In this document: piece by piece, positions 1-8,003 of the stretch
How positions within the stretch are numbered: the stretch's first letter is position 1
Layout: the number at the start of each line of letters is the position of its first letter
Source: Trichococcus alkaliphilus
GTDB taxonomy: Bacteria; Bacillota; Bacilli; Lactobacillales; Aerococcaceae
Reading direction: 5' to 3'
Length of the DNA stretch: 64,000 bases
Assembly: GCF_003008695.1 (NCBI RefSeq)
Contig: NZ_PXZT01000004.1
Coordinates: 162,770 to 226,769, forward strand
Translations under genes and position numbers: made by a program
The notes under the pieces: model-generated
What the model saw: the letters and a program-made list of their open reading frames with translations, nothing else
The model's database searches: none
Told to the model about the DNA's origin: nothing

Positions 1-211
1 TGTGTTCCGCCATTTCGAAACTTTTGTGTGTGCGTGTGCTGTTCTCGAAAAACAAGTTCGAAGCGTAGGTTCCCGCAGTCAAATTCCTGTCAGGTTGGGC
101 GCCGTTTTTGAATTCGGATGCACGCAGGATCAGGGACATGATTTCCAGATTCGTGAGTTCCTCGACACTTACAAAGTTTTTTAATGCGATCTGATTTGTT
201 GTCTGCATCAT
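1..211 (-). CDS. pyrB: Aspartate carbamoyltransferase, N-terminal part (runs off window)
   Basis: The first 70 codons of aspartate carbamoyltransferase, which condenses carbamoyl phosphate with aspartate in the committed step of pyrimidine synthesis. Near residues 55-62 the reverse strand encodes FFENSTRT followed by HKSFEMAE, the carbamoyl-phosphate binding loop of this family. Translation can start at ATG 211 or the adjacent ATG 208, about 8 nt behind a GGAGGG site. The gene continues beyond the left edge, where carAB and pyrC might follow. It is physically separate from pyrRKDFE, about 9 kb away on the same strand, and has its own promoter and two PyrR-type attenuators. Confidence 0.95.
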   Translation of the reverse strand, partial: MMQTTNQIALKNFVSVEELTNLEIMSLILRASEFKNGAQPDRNLTAGTYASNLFFENSTRTHKSFEMAEH

Positions 212-249
212 TTTAAAGCCCTCCAATTAGTTTTTTTGTGAATGGAGGC

Positions 250-353
250 AAAAAGAACCCGAAGAATTTGTAAGCTCTTCAGGTTCTAGGCCAGCCGCTC
301 CTGGATTTGGATACAGAGCGGCCATCTAGTGACCTTGCGGGCCTCACAGGACC
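250..353 (-). promoter_or_regulatory. PyrR attenuator 2 of the pyrB leader
   Basis: On the minus strand 341-352 reads GTCCTGTGAGGC, matching the UCCNGNGAGG core of the PyrR-binding loop. It is followed by a hairpin with arms AGAACC..TCTTCGGGTTCT and a T-run at 250-287. This is the classical layout in which PyrR with UMP stabilises the anti-antiterminator and lets the terminator form. It lies directly before the pyrB ribosome site. Confidence 0.8.
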
Positions 354-404
354 CCCTTAAAGTCTCACATTCGCTATTAAATTGTGCGATAGGATAAATC
401 TCCA

Positions 405-496
405 GAAAAAAAGCCCATGGTCAAAGAGACAATGGGCATAAAGTCATGATGAAGGCGCAGTACGCCTGATATGCTCCTTAGTAGTCTCTCTGGACT
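405..496 (-). promoter_or_regulatory. PyrR attenuator 1 of the pyrB leader
   Basis: Minus strand 483-496 reads AGTCCAGAGAGACT, a near-perfect PyrR-binding loop. Downstream, 405-439 forms a terminator with arms GCCCAT/ATGGGC followed by seven T residues. No reading frame with a ribosome site separates it from attenuator 2, so the two control elements are stacked in one leader. Confidence 0.85.
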
Positions 497-527
497 CTCG
501 TTAAAGGAAATTCATTCTGTTGCTAAA

Positions 528-556
528 ATAATAACGCGCACAGGCGCTTTTGTCAA
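528..556 (-). promoter_or_regulatory. Sigma-A promoter of pyrB
   Basis: TTGACA (551-556) and TATTAT (528-533) separated by 17 nt. The transcript would begin near 521 and carry both PyrR attenuators before pyrB. Confidence 0.8.
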
Positions 557-608
557 TGCTGGCCAGGCGGATGCTGTGTTTTTTCTCGATCAAACATGAA
601 ACAGCCCC

Positions 609-1463
609 TTAGCCGATGCGCACCGGCTTGGAACGGTCATCATGTCCGATGAAGGCCGTTTCCCATACCCGGAACCCGTACCGCGAAGCGTAGTTGCGGC
701 ATACAGCCAGAAAAGAAGCCGTTTTTCCGTCCAAAGCCAGTTGGGTGAATTGCCCGATGAGCAGACCATCGATTTTTTCGAACGCGCCCAACTGTTCAAG
801 TTGCGCCAACCCGCTGCACATCGCTTCGTATCTGCCGCCTGCCGATTCAAGGACCAGCACTTTGTTTTCCAATTCCGGCCAATAAGGGGTCCCTGCCAGC
901 TTCAGGAAGCAACGCAGATTCCCGCCTGCAAAAACTGCCGAAGATTGCTGATAGGCACTGTTTCTGCCTATTTCAAACGTTTCAGTCCAGTCTGCATCGA
1001 TTTGGCTGACCAAATCACGAAGGGCTTGTGTTTGGAATGCTTCCTCCCGGCTTACTAGCACTTTGGGATTATAGAGGATATTCTGGATGCCGGTTTTGGC
1101 TTGGATGGCATTCACGATCACGGAATTATCGCTGTAGCCGAAATAAGGCTTGGGATTCCTTTTGATGACCCCGAAATCGAGATAAGGCAATATCTCGTTG
1201 GCCAAATCCCCGCCGGAGAGGTCAAATATCGCTTTTACGCTCGCATCGGAATAAAGGGACAATAAAGCCCCTGCACGGGATGCAGGGGCCTCGGTTTGCT
1301 GTGTCTCTTTATCCAGGAAAAGGACGTCACTCATTACCGTCTCAATGCCAAAATCATGCTTGAGTTTCCGGCTGAGCGACGAAAAGATTTCCTGCGAGCG
1401 ATCATTATTCGTTAATCCGTTCGAACAGCTGATGAAGCCGATCGTATCTCCCGGATTCCACAT
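609..1463 (-). CDS. S66-family LD-carboxypeptidase / MccF-like serine peptidase
   Basis: A 284-residue protein of peptidase family S66, which holds cytoplasmic LD-carboxypeptidases that trim muropeptides and MccF-type enzymes that inactivate microcin C7-like peptide nucleotides. Visible family features are the N-terminal GDTIGFISCSNG, the LSGGDLANEILPYLDF segment, and GYSDNS with the nucleophile at about Ser111; distal Glu/His partners are plausible near the C-terminus. ATG 1463 is chosen because AAAGG lies about 11 nt upstream, while the alternative GTG 1472 is too close to it. It is 20 nt downstream of the ABC importer ATPase gene and may be cotranscribed, which would fit recycling of imported peptides or amino acids. 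Whether it is a recycling or an immunity enzyme cannot be told from sequence. Confidence 0.8.
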   Translation of the reverse strand: MWNPGDTIGFISCSNGLTNNDRSQEIFSSLSRKLKHDFGIETVMSDVLFLDKETQQTEAPASRAGALLSLYSDASVKAIFDLSGGDLANEILPYLDFGVIKRNPKPYFGYSDNSVIVNAIQAKTGIQNILYNPKVLVSREEAFQTQALRDLVSQIDADWTETFEIGRNSAYQQSSAVFAGGNLRCFLKLAGTPYWPELENKVLVLESAGGRYEAMCSGLAQLEQLGAFEKIDGLLIGQFTQLALDGKTASFLAVCRNYASRYGFRVWETAFIGHDDRSKPVRIG

Positions 1464-1482
1464 AAAGATCACTACCTTTCTG

Positions 1483-2277
1483 TCAGACTAAGATGTCTTG
1501 GATGGATAATTCCTGAAGTTCAGCAAATACTTTTTCGGGAGTCAATGTTTTCTTCGTTTCAGCGTCATAATCATTCATGATTTGACCATGATGCAGCACT
1601 AGCATGCGGTTACCGTACTGGATCGCGTCCTGCAGATTGTGGGTGATCATGATGCTGGTGAGGTTATTGTCGAGTACTTGTTGATTCGTCAATTCCAGAA
1701 CCAATTTAGCTGTTTTCGGATCCAACGCTGCCGTATGTTCATCCAGCAGCAGGATGTCCGGTCTTTTCATCGTTGCCATCAGTAAAGCGATAGCTTGTCT
1801 CTGACCGCCAGACAACAGCCCGATATCAGAGCCCATCCGGTTCTCCAGGCCTAAGCCCAATTTTTTAAGTTCCTCTTTGAAGAATGCTTTTTCTTCATGC
1901 GAAGTACCGAATCGCAGCGTCCGTTTTTGGCCTCTGCGGTATGCCAGAGATAAGTTTTCCTGCACAGTCATCCGTGGAGCGGTACCCATTTTTGGATCCT
2001 GGAAGACCCGGCTGATGTAAGGCGCACGCTTATCCTCTTTCAGGAACGTGACATTTTGTCCGTTTACGATGATGTCGCCTGTGTCAGGCAGGAAGTTTCC
2101 GGAAATGGCATTCAACAAGGTTGATTTGCCGGCTCCGTTCCCTCCGACCAAAGTGATGAAATCGCCTTGTCTGACCGTCAGATTGACGTTCTGCAGTGCG
2201 TTGACCTGATTGGGTGAACCAGGGTAGAACGTTTTGGAGACATGTGACATCGTCAAAATCGCTTCCTGATTAGTCAT
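1483..2277 (-). CDS. ABC importer ATP-binding protein (TrpZ / COG1101 type)
   Basis: A 264-residue nucleotide-binding subunit that energises the importer encoded just upstream. Walker A is GGNGAGKST, the ABC signature is LLSGGQRQ and Walker B is ILLLDEHTAALD, followed by the switch histidine in ITHNLQDA. The unusual Walker B continuation (DEHTAALD rather than DEPT/DEAT) is typical of the COG1101 group paired with COG4120 permeases and COG2984 binding proteins. It overlaps the permease gene by 8 nt, so translation is coupled; GAAGGTGAAG precedes the ATG. Streptococcal relatives are predicted tryptophan transporters, but the substrate here is not proven. Confidence 0.9.
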   Translation of the reverse strand: MTNQEAILTMSHVSKTFYPGSPNQVNALQNVNLTVRQGDFITLVGGNGAGKSTLLNAISGNFLPDTGDIIVNGQNVTFLKEDKRAPYISRVFQDPKMGTAPRMTVQENLSLAYRRGQKRTLRFGTSHEEKAFFKEELKKLGLGLENRMGSDIGLLSGGQRQAIALLMATMKRPDILLLDEHTAALDPKTAKLVLELTNQQVLDNNLTSIMITHNLQDAIQYGNRMLVLHHGQIMNDYDAETKKTLTPEKVFAELQELSIQDILV

Positions 2278-3166
2278 TTCGCTTCACCTTCTTTCGCAAT
2301 GAGTACATATAATAAGTTTCCTTGATTTTCGGCAACGCCAAGAAGAAGGTCAACAATACAGCTGAAATCAACTTGAAGTCATTCGGGTTCATGCCGGCTT
2401 CCAATACCATGACCATGATCAAGCGGTACAGGACCGAACCGAGCATCAGGCAAACCAAACGCATTTTGAAAGAGACGTTCGTGAACAATACTTCTCCGAT
2501 GATGATTGAAGCAAGACCGATGACGATCGTTCCGATACCCATGCTGATGTCGGCGTAGCCATTGTCCTGGGCGATGATGGATCCCGCCAAAGCGACGATC
2601 CCGTTCGAAATCATCAGGCCGACGATTTTCATCGTGTTCGTGGAAATACCCAATGAGCGGGCCATTGCTTCGTTGTCACCCGTTGCGATGACAGCTTGAC
2701 CGAATTCCGTTTTGAAAAAGATGACGTAGAGCCCGATGATCAGGACGACTACCAACAAGCCCAAGGTAATGGTGTCGAAATGTCTGGGAAGATTCATATT
2801 TTCGAAAACCGTGAAAATCGTATTTTTGCCCAACAGACTGATATTTGCTCTTCCCATCACGCGCAGGTTGATCGAATAGAGGCCGGTCATCGTCAGAATA
2901 CCTGCCAAAAGGCTGGGAATCTGCAATTTTGTGATCAAAAAGCCAGTGATCAGTCCGGCTGAGCTGCCGGCAATGATGGCAAATATAATAGCGATATAAG
3001 GATTTGCTCCTAATGTGATGGCTTGAACAGCCACAGCCGCACCGAGGGGAAACGCACCCTCGGTTGTCATGTCGGCCAAATCCAAAATGCGGAAACTTAC
3101 AAATAAACCCAGTGCCAGAATACTCCAAAGCAACCCTTGGGAGACGGCGGAAATAATCATGTTCAT
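2270..3166 (-). CDS. ABC importer permease (TrpY / COG4120 type)
   Basis: A 298-residue integral membrane protein with about eight to nine hydrophobic segments, beginning MNMIISAVSQGLLWSILALG and continuing with FRILDLADMTTEGAFPLGAA, a hallmark of the branched-chain-amino-acid-like permease superfamily (BPD_transp_2). It would form the channel for the substrate delivered by the lipoprotein encoded 5 nt upstream. GGAGAG precedes the start. The three genes are tightly packed and read as one operon behind the leader-peptide attenuator at 4263-4555. Confidence 0.9.
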   Translation of the reverse strand: MNMIISAVSQGLLWSILALGLFVSFRILDLADMTTEGAFPLGAAVAVQAITLGANPYIAIIFAIIAGSSAGLITGFLITKLQIPSLLAGILTMTGLYSINLRVMGRANISLLGKNTIFTVFENMNLPRHFDTITLGLLVVVLIIGLYVIFFKTEFGQAVIATGDNEAMARSLGISTNTMKIVGLMISNGIVALAGSIIAQDNGYADISMGIGTIVIGLASIIIGEVLFTNVSFKMRLVCLMLGSVLYRLIMVMVLEAGMNPNDFKLISAVLLTFFLALPKIKETYYMYSLRKKVKRND

Positions 3167-3171
3167 TAAAT

Positions 3172-4215
3172 CTACTCTCCTTCTCCTACAAAGATGGCAT
3201 TTTGTGCGACATCATCGGGAATCGTGATGCCCAATTGGTCGGCTTTCGCTCGATTGATGACCAGTTGAATGCCAGTCGCGTATTGTACAGGATAAGTTGC
3301 GGGATCGGCTCCTGCCAGGATATCAGCTGCCACAGCACCAGTCTGGGTACCCAACGCATATTGATTCAAACCAATCGTCGCCAACCCGCCTTCTTCAACC
3401 ATCGTGTCCACAGCGGGGAATACCGGGATGTTGTAAGAATCCGCAACCGGGATCAATGTCGCTAAGCCGCTTGCGATGGTGTTGTCTGTCGGTACGTAGA
3501 TGGCATCCACTTCGGAAGCAAGGCTTTCAGCGACTTGCGCGATATCGTTCGTGGAAGTGACTGTTTTCGTGACTGTCTTCAAGCCTAGTGAAGCAGCAAT
3601 TTCCTCAGCCTCTTTAGCGGAGCTGATTGAATTGTCCTCTGCGGATGAATAAAGGATACCTATCGTTTTGGCTTCAGGAAGCAACTGTTGAATCAAAACA
3701 AATTGATCGCGGGCAGGAGTCTTGTCGCTGACACCGGTGATGTTGCCGCCTGGTTTTTCCATTGACTCCACGAGACTAGCAGCTACCGGATCCGTGATGG
3801 CTCCCAAAATGATCGGAATATCGCTGGATGCGTTCGCCAAAGCTTGTGCTGCAGGGGTAGCGATGCCGATCATGATATCCGCGTCATTCGAAACGAACCG
3901 CTCCGCAATCGACTGCATATTTGACTGGTCGCCTTGCGCATTCTGGAAATCGATTGTTGCCGTTTCGCCGTCCACATAGCCGGCTTCTTCCAATTGGTCG
4001 ATGATGCCTTCCCCGATCTGATCGAGTGCCGGGTGGGTCGTCAATTGCATGATGCCAATGTAAGGCAAATCCGGATTGATGCTGTCGGTGGAGCTTGCAG
4101 CGGAACCGTCCGAAGAGGTGTCCGAATTATTGGCATCCGAATTACCGCATGCCATCAATACTGTCGCTGCCATTAGGGTCAAGATACTTGCGCGTGCTCT
4201 GAATAATTTTTTCAT
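3172..4215 (-). CDS. ABC importer substrate-binding lipoprotein (TrpX / COG2984 type)
   Basis: A 347-residue secreted lipoprotein that captures substrate for the ABC importer. It has a lysine-rich N-terminus, a hydrophobic stretch and the lipobox LMAC, then a serine/asparagine/aspartate-rich linker, followed by the two-lobed ABC_sub_bind domain (for example ITDPVAASLVESMEKPGGNITGVSD and a C-terminal GATQ-like region). ATG 4215 is preferred over the upstream in-frame start at 4230 because GGAGG lies 8 nt before it. Relatives in streptococci are predicted tryptophan binders; other aromatic or modified amino acids remain possible. Expression is probably set by the leader upstream. Confidence 0.9.
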   Translation of the reverse strand: MKKLFRARASILTLMAATVLMACGNSDANNSDTSSDGSAASSTDSINPDLPYIGIMQLTTHPALDQIGEGIIDQLEEAGYVDGETATIDFQNAQGDQSNMQSIAERFVSNDADIMIGIATPAAQALANASSDIPIILGAITDPVAASLVESMEKPGGNITGVSDKTPARDQFVLIQQLLPEAKTIGILYSSAEDNSISSAKEAEEIAASLGLKTVTKTVTSTNDIAQVAESLASEVDAIYVPTDNTIASGLATLIPVADSYNIPVFPAVDTMVEEGGLATIGLNQYALGTQTGAVAADILAGADPATYPVQYATGIQLVINRAKADQLGITIPDDVAQNAIFVGEGE

Positions 4216-4262
4216 TTCTGATTCCTCCAATTTTTATGCTTCTTATTTTGTAAAAAGGTGAT

Positions 4263-4403
4263 AAAAAAAGCCGCCATCTGAACCAAGTATGGCGGCTGAA
4301 TACAGAAAACGCCACACAGACCGATATTGTCTATGTGGCGGCTTAAATATCTTTAGTAATCCACATAGATACTGTTCAGATGCTTCATCTGAGGCTGTAT
4401 CTA
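4263..4403 (-). promoter_or_regulatory. Attenuator with mutually exclusive hairpins before the TrpXYZ-like operon
   Basis: Reading the minus strand: GTATCTA (4397-4403) can pair with TAGATAC at 4366-4372, enclosing a CAGATG/CATCTG hairpin. ATCTATGTGG (4361-4370) can instead pair with CCACATAG in 4329-4343. That segment also pairs with GTCTGTGTGGCG (4310-4321). The latter can alternatively pair with the 5' arm of the terminator. The terminator is AGCCGCCAT (4289-4297) with ATGGCGGCT (4269-4277) and a T-run. Alternating pairing of successive segments is the design of ribosome-mediated attenuators, and a translated leader lies immediately upstream. Confidence 0.75.
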
Positions 4404-4432
4404 CGGACAATCAATACGTCACAAAGAACAAC

Positions 4433-4495
4433 CTACTCCACGTGGCTTTGCCAATCGAAAAAATTCAATTTGGAAACGCGAGTATATGCAGACAT
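4433..4495 (-). CDS. Leader peptide of the TrpXYZ-like operon (20 aa)
   Basis: A 20-codon reading frame, MSAYTRVSKL followed by NFFDWQSHVE, starting 9 nt behind a perfect AAAGGAG (4505-4511) and only about 25 nt downstream of the predicted transcription start. Its stop codon is about 30 nt before the first attenuator hairpin. It contains one Tyr, two adjacent Phe and one Trp codon close together, so ribosome stalling on scarcity of an aromatic amino acid, or on an antibiotic or nascent peptide, could redirect the downstream folding. A longer in-frame start at 4618 lies upstream of the promoter and is not used. Role is inferred from position only. Confidence 0.7.
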   Translation of the reverse strand: MSAYTRVSKLNFFDWQSHVE

Positions 4496-4526
4496 GATTG
4501 ATTGCTCCTTTTTGATTGATAATTTA

Positions 4527-4555
4527 ATAGTAACCAATGGGAAAAACAAAGTCAA
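4527..4555 (-). promoter_or_regulatory. Sigma-A promoter of the leader and TrpXYZ-like operon
   Basis: TTGACT (4550-4555), 17-nt spacer, TACTAT (4527-4532). Transcription would start near 4520, placing the leader-peptide ribosome site within the first 15 nt of the RNA. Confidence 0.8.
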
Positions 4556-4616
4556 GAGTAGGATTAGAAAAAGATGAGGTATTCTCATATTACTTACCTT
4601 TTCCATTCCGCAAAAC

Positions 4617-4657
4617 AAAAAGCATGATCAAGGAACCACCCTGTGATCATGCTTTTT
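4617..4657. terminator. Symmetrical intrinsic terminator
   Basis: Perfect 14-bp inverted repeat AAAAAGCATGATCA / TGATCATGCTTTTT with a 13-nt loop, giving T-runs on both strands. It insulates the importer operon promoter from upstream transcription. Confidence 0.8.
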
Positions 4658-4662
4658 CCTTT

Positions 4663-5560
4663 GATTGACCCAAAAAAACTTCGGGGGGAAGTTCAAGTTG
4701 GCTTTCAAAATGATTTCACCTATTCTGCGTATACATGTAACCGAAGGGTGCTGAATAAAGGATGGATATGCATTGAATAATGGCAGTATAAGTTTGCTGA
4801 TTTAGCTTATGAAAAAATGAGCAAAAAACCATACCCTGCAACCTTGTTGATTCATCCATTACGTACTCCATCCCCCCAAGGTTATCCTCATCACCATGCC
4901 CAGCAATGAGATTTTTAATAAGCGACAAGCCCCAAGTTTAGTTGTCGCGATGGATTCAGTTTGGATATCGCAATCCTTTTCTTCTGCAACACCGCATGAA
5001 GTAAAGTTGATGACTTTCTGTTAGTGGTCATGAAGGAACAGCAGGCCCCCATTATGATGGGCTCCAATCACAGTGGTGCTGATATTCAAAACACACGATG
5101 ACAAGTGAGTTGCAACCGCTTCCATGTTTCGATTACTTCCTTAGTATAAGTCACCATCGTTTTAAAAGCAACATTTTTATGTAAAATTGTTATTTTATTT
5201 ATTTTTGAGTGCAATGATCCCTGTGACCTCCATCCTGAATTAATTTCCAGTCGTGTAAATTGATGGAATGAACTTCCAAAATCGTTCACCAAGGATCCCG
5301 GGGTAAAACACTAAAAATACCTATGTATAAGCATTTCATCATACTATCTTTACACTCTGTTCACGAAAACTTTACATTTGTTGAATGAGATATCCGACAC
5401 AACTTGCATTGTTGTTTATTAAAAATTGGCAAACTCTGAAAATCAAATATAATGTCACTATGTTGATTGTTCACTTGGGAAACTAACAGTATTTTGTTTT
5501 CATCCACCCCTCCCGAATTTTGAATGTCCAAAAAACGAATAACTCCCCTTGCCTTTCAGG
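4663..5560. other. Long stretch without a recognisable gene
   Basis: About 900 bases with many stops in all frames. The longest frame (minus 4716-4928, 70 codons) lacks a convincing ribosome site and resembles no family known to me. A small GCGACAA/TTGTCGC inverted repeat lies at about 4920-4947. The stretch is more AT-rich than its flanks and may be degenerate DNA together with the adjacent rqcH relic. Confidence 0.5.
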
Positions 5561-5567
5561 ACATCGG

Positions 5568-5714
5568 AACGTCTGCATGGTGCTCCGAAAGAAACTTGAA
5601 GGAGCAATCATCGAAGAGATTCACTAATTAGGCAATGACCGGATCGTCATTTTCTCTTTTCGGAACTTCGATGAACTTGGCGACCAGCAGCAACCGGAGC
5701 CCCTCGCCGAATTG
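5568..5714 (+). pseudogene. Relic of an rqcH-like gene (codons about 74-122)
   Basis: Forward translation gives NVCMVLRKKLEGAIIEEIH, a TAA stop, then LGNDRIVIFSFRNFDELGDQ. This aligns without gaps to residues 74-122 of the intact RqcH encoded 0.5 kb downstream in the same orientation. About three quarters of residues match, with many synonymous differences, so it is not a recent duplication. No start, no remaining domains and an in-frame stop: a non-functional fragment. Confidence 0.85.
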
Positions 5715-6056
5715 ATACTATTCTTGTTTAAATACACTTTATAGTTGTCGCATTTTTTAACAACCACTCGTATGGAACATGTGTTTATTTATAAATCTAC
5801 TTCTTTTAGAAAAATAAAAGTAAAAACCCGAATATTTTCGCATGTTTCTTCTTTCTTCTGATATTATCCGAATTACCAAAACTTATGTTTGTGTATTTTG
5901 TTCGTTGTTAGGTTTGAATATTACCTTCTTGCATGCCGTTTTGGATATCTGTCATCCGGTGAATGACAATATAGGTACATACCAAGTGCGCCTTCCCTTA
6001 TGGTTTGCACCAAAATATGACACAAAGAAGAAACACGCCAGACGCCGGAGATGATA

Positions 6057-6065
6057 TGGTATAAT
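6057..6065 (+). promoter_or_regulatory. Extended -10 promoter element of rqcH
   Basis: TGGTATAAT, an extended -10 hexamer about 38 nt before the rqcH ATG; no good -35 box is visible. Confidence 0.5.
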
Positions 6066-6102
6066 GAAAGGCGTATATTGACATGTACTAGGAGGTGTTC
6101 TC

Positions 6103-7806
6103 ATGTCTTTTGATGGTGTATTTACACGTGCCATGGTCAAGGAATTGAACCGCGACCTGGAAAACGGCAGGATCAGTAAGGTCTATCAGCCGTTTCAGCA
6201 CGAAATTATTCTTACCATACGAGCCAATCGGAAAAATAAACGGGTATTGCTGTCAGCTCACCCATCCTACGCTCGGATACAAGTAATCAATGATAACTTA
6301 TCCAACCCCGATTCAGCGCCCAATTTCTGTATGGTGCTGCGCAAAAATCTGGAGGGTGCCTACATCGAAGACATCCAACAATTGGGCAACGACCGGATCA
6401 TCATTTTCTCGTTTCGGAATTTCGATGAACTCGGCGACCAACGCCAGATGGAATTGATCATCGAATTGATGGGTCGCCACAGCAACATCTTCCTGATCGA
6501 TAAGCAAACCAGGATGATCATCGATTGCCTGAAGCATGTGCCGTTTTACCAAAACAGTTTCCGGCCGCTGCATCCAGGCGTCGCCTATCAGTTGCCGCCC
6601 CATCAGGACAAAGCGAACCCTTTTGAGATGGAAAAAGAGGAACTGGCATCTGTCGCAGCTACATTCAGCGATGAATTACCGCTGTTCAAATCATTGCAAG
6701 GAGCTTTTCAGGGCTTGGGCAGCGATTCCGCAATGGAAATCAGCTACTATACGGAGCAGGATGGATTGTCTGCAGCGGATGCGATTCTCGCATTTAAACA
6801 ACAACTGGACACGGCTATCCCTACATTGACCGAGGAATCCGCAAAGAAACAACATTTTACCCCCTTCCCATTCCGGAGTCTTCCGGGAGAGAAAAGGCAT
6901 TACGACAGCCTCAGCGAATTGTTGGACGCCTACTACGATGAAAAAGCATCCCGGGACCGCATCAACCAAGTGGCTTCCGAGCTACTACATATCGTCAATA
7001 CGGAACGCAAGAAGAATCAGCTGAAGCTGAAGAAGCTGGACCAGACGCTGTTGGAGACGGAAAAAGCTGATGTCTACCGGATCAAGGGAGAGATCTTGAC
7101 GGCCTATCTGCATCAAATGAAAAAAGGCGATATGGAAGTGACGCTCAACAACTTCTACGATGATGAGAATCCGATCACGATTGCTTTGAATCCAGCGCTG
7201 ACCCCTTCCCAGAATGCCCAAAAATACTTTTCCAAATATCAGAAACTCACCACTGCCGTCGCATACGTGAATGAGCAGGTCGAACATACCCATGCGGAGA
7301 ACGAATATTTGGAATCCATCGAAACGCTGATCCAACTCTCCGACCCGCAGGACTTGGAGGACATAAAGGACGAGCTGCGCGAATCTGGATATTTGAAGAA
7401 AAAGTACAAAGGTAAACAGAAAAAACACAAAACCAGCAAGCCCCACAAATTCCTGTCATCGGACGGCACGACCATACTGATCGGAAAGAACAATGTGCAG
7501 AACGACCAGCTGACGCTGAAGACGGCAAAAAAATCGGATATTTGGCTGCATACGAAAAACATACCCGGTTCGCATGTAATCATCGAAAGCAATCACCCTT
7601 CCGAGGAGACGCTCTTTGAAGCGGCGACCTTGGCCGCTTATTATTCCAAGTTCCAGAATTCTTCGAACGTCCCTGTCGACTACGTTGCGGTCAAGAACAT
7701 CCGCAAACCAAACGGCGCGAAACCCGGCTTCGTCATCTACGAAGGGCAAAAAACCCTTTATGTAACGCCGGATAAGGAACTGGTCCGGACGCTGAAGGCC
7801 GATTGA
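6103..7806 (+). CDS. rqcH: Ribosome quality control factor RqcH (NFACT / FbpA family)
   Basis: A 567-residue NFACT protein, the bacterial Rqc2/NEMF homologue. It binds 50S subunits carrying stalled peptidyl-tRNA and directs alanine tailing of the nascent chain; older annotations call it fibronectin-binding protein. The order is an NFACT-N domain (residues 1 to about 270, starting MSFDGVFTRAMVKEL), a helical coiled-coil middle (about 290-430), and the NFACT-R/DUF814 domain with SSDGTTILIGKNNVQND and SDIWLHTKNIPGSHVII near 450-490. Length is normal. AGGAGGTG lies 7 nt before the ATG. It is monocistronic, ending at the hairpin at 7868. A decayed partial copy lies upstream. Confidence 0.93.
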   Translation: MSFDGVFTRAMVKELNRDLENGRISKVYQPFQHEIILTIRANRKNKRVLLSAHPSYARIQVINDNLSNPDSAPNFCMVLRKNLEGAYIEDIQQLGNDRIIIFSFRNFDELGDQRQMELIIELMGRHSNIFLIDKQTRMIIDCLKHVPFYQNSFRPLHPGVAYQLPPHQDKANPFEMEKEELASVAATFSDELPLFKSLQGAFQGLGSDSAMEISYYTEQDGLSAADAILAFKQQLDTAIPTLTEESAKKQHFTPFPFRSLPGEKRHYDSLSELLDAYYDEKASRDRINQVASELLHIVNTERKKNQLKLKKLDQTLLETEKADVYRIKGEILTAYLHQMKKGDMEVTLNNFYDDENPITIALNPALTPSQNAQKYFSKYQKLTTAVAYVNEQVEHTHAENEYLESIETLIQLSDPQDLEDIKDELRESGYLKKKYKGKQKKHKTSKPHKFLSSDGTTILIGKNNVQNDQLTLKTAKKSDIWLHTKNIPGSHVIIESNHPSEETLFEAATLAAYYSKFQNSSNVPVDYVAVKNIRKPNGAKPGFVIYEGQKTLYVTPDKELVRTLKAD

Positions 7807-7867
7807 GAGCAGGTTACCGTTGCATCGCAATATCGATAATACAAAGTCCGCTTCTCCTAAAGCGTGC

Positions 7868-7901
7868 AAAGAGGCCCGAGAAATATTTCTCGGGCCTCTT
7901 C
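7868..7901. terminator. Terminator after rqcH
   Basis: Inverted repeat AGAGGCCCGAGAAAT / ATTTCTCGGGCCTCT followed by a short T-rich tract; rqcH and rpoN converge here. Confidence 0.75.
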
Positions 7902-8003
7902 TTATGCCTGCACGATTTTCGTATTTGTGCTGTGCGGAATGTATGGTCCCATCATCCCTACTTTCACCCATTGATCGTCTCATTAACCACTCACCGATCG
8001 ACA

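Noticed and set aside
1..211. Forward 60-codon frame at the left edge
   Set aside because: It is the antisense strand of pyrB.
4617..4657. T-box-like GGGTGG in a hairpin loop
   Set aside because: The loop only superficially resembles the T-box core; the element is a symmetrical terminator located upstream of the importer promoter, so it is not in the importer leader.
4716..4928. 70-codon minus-strand frame
   Set aside because: No ribosome site, no similarity I can recognise, and the region looks degenerate.
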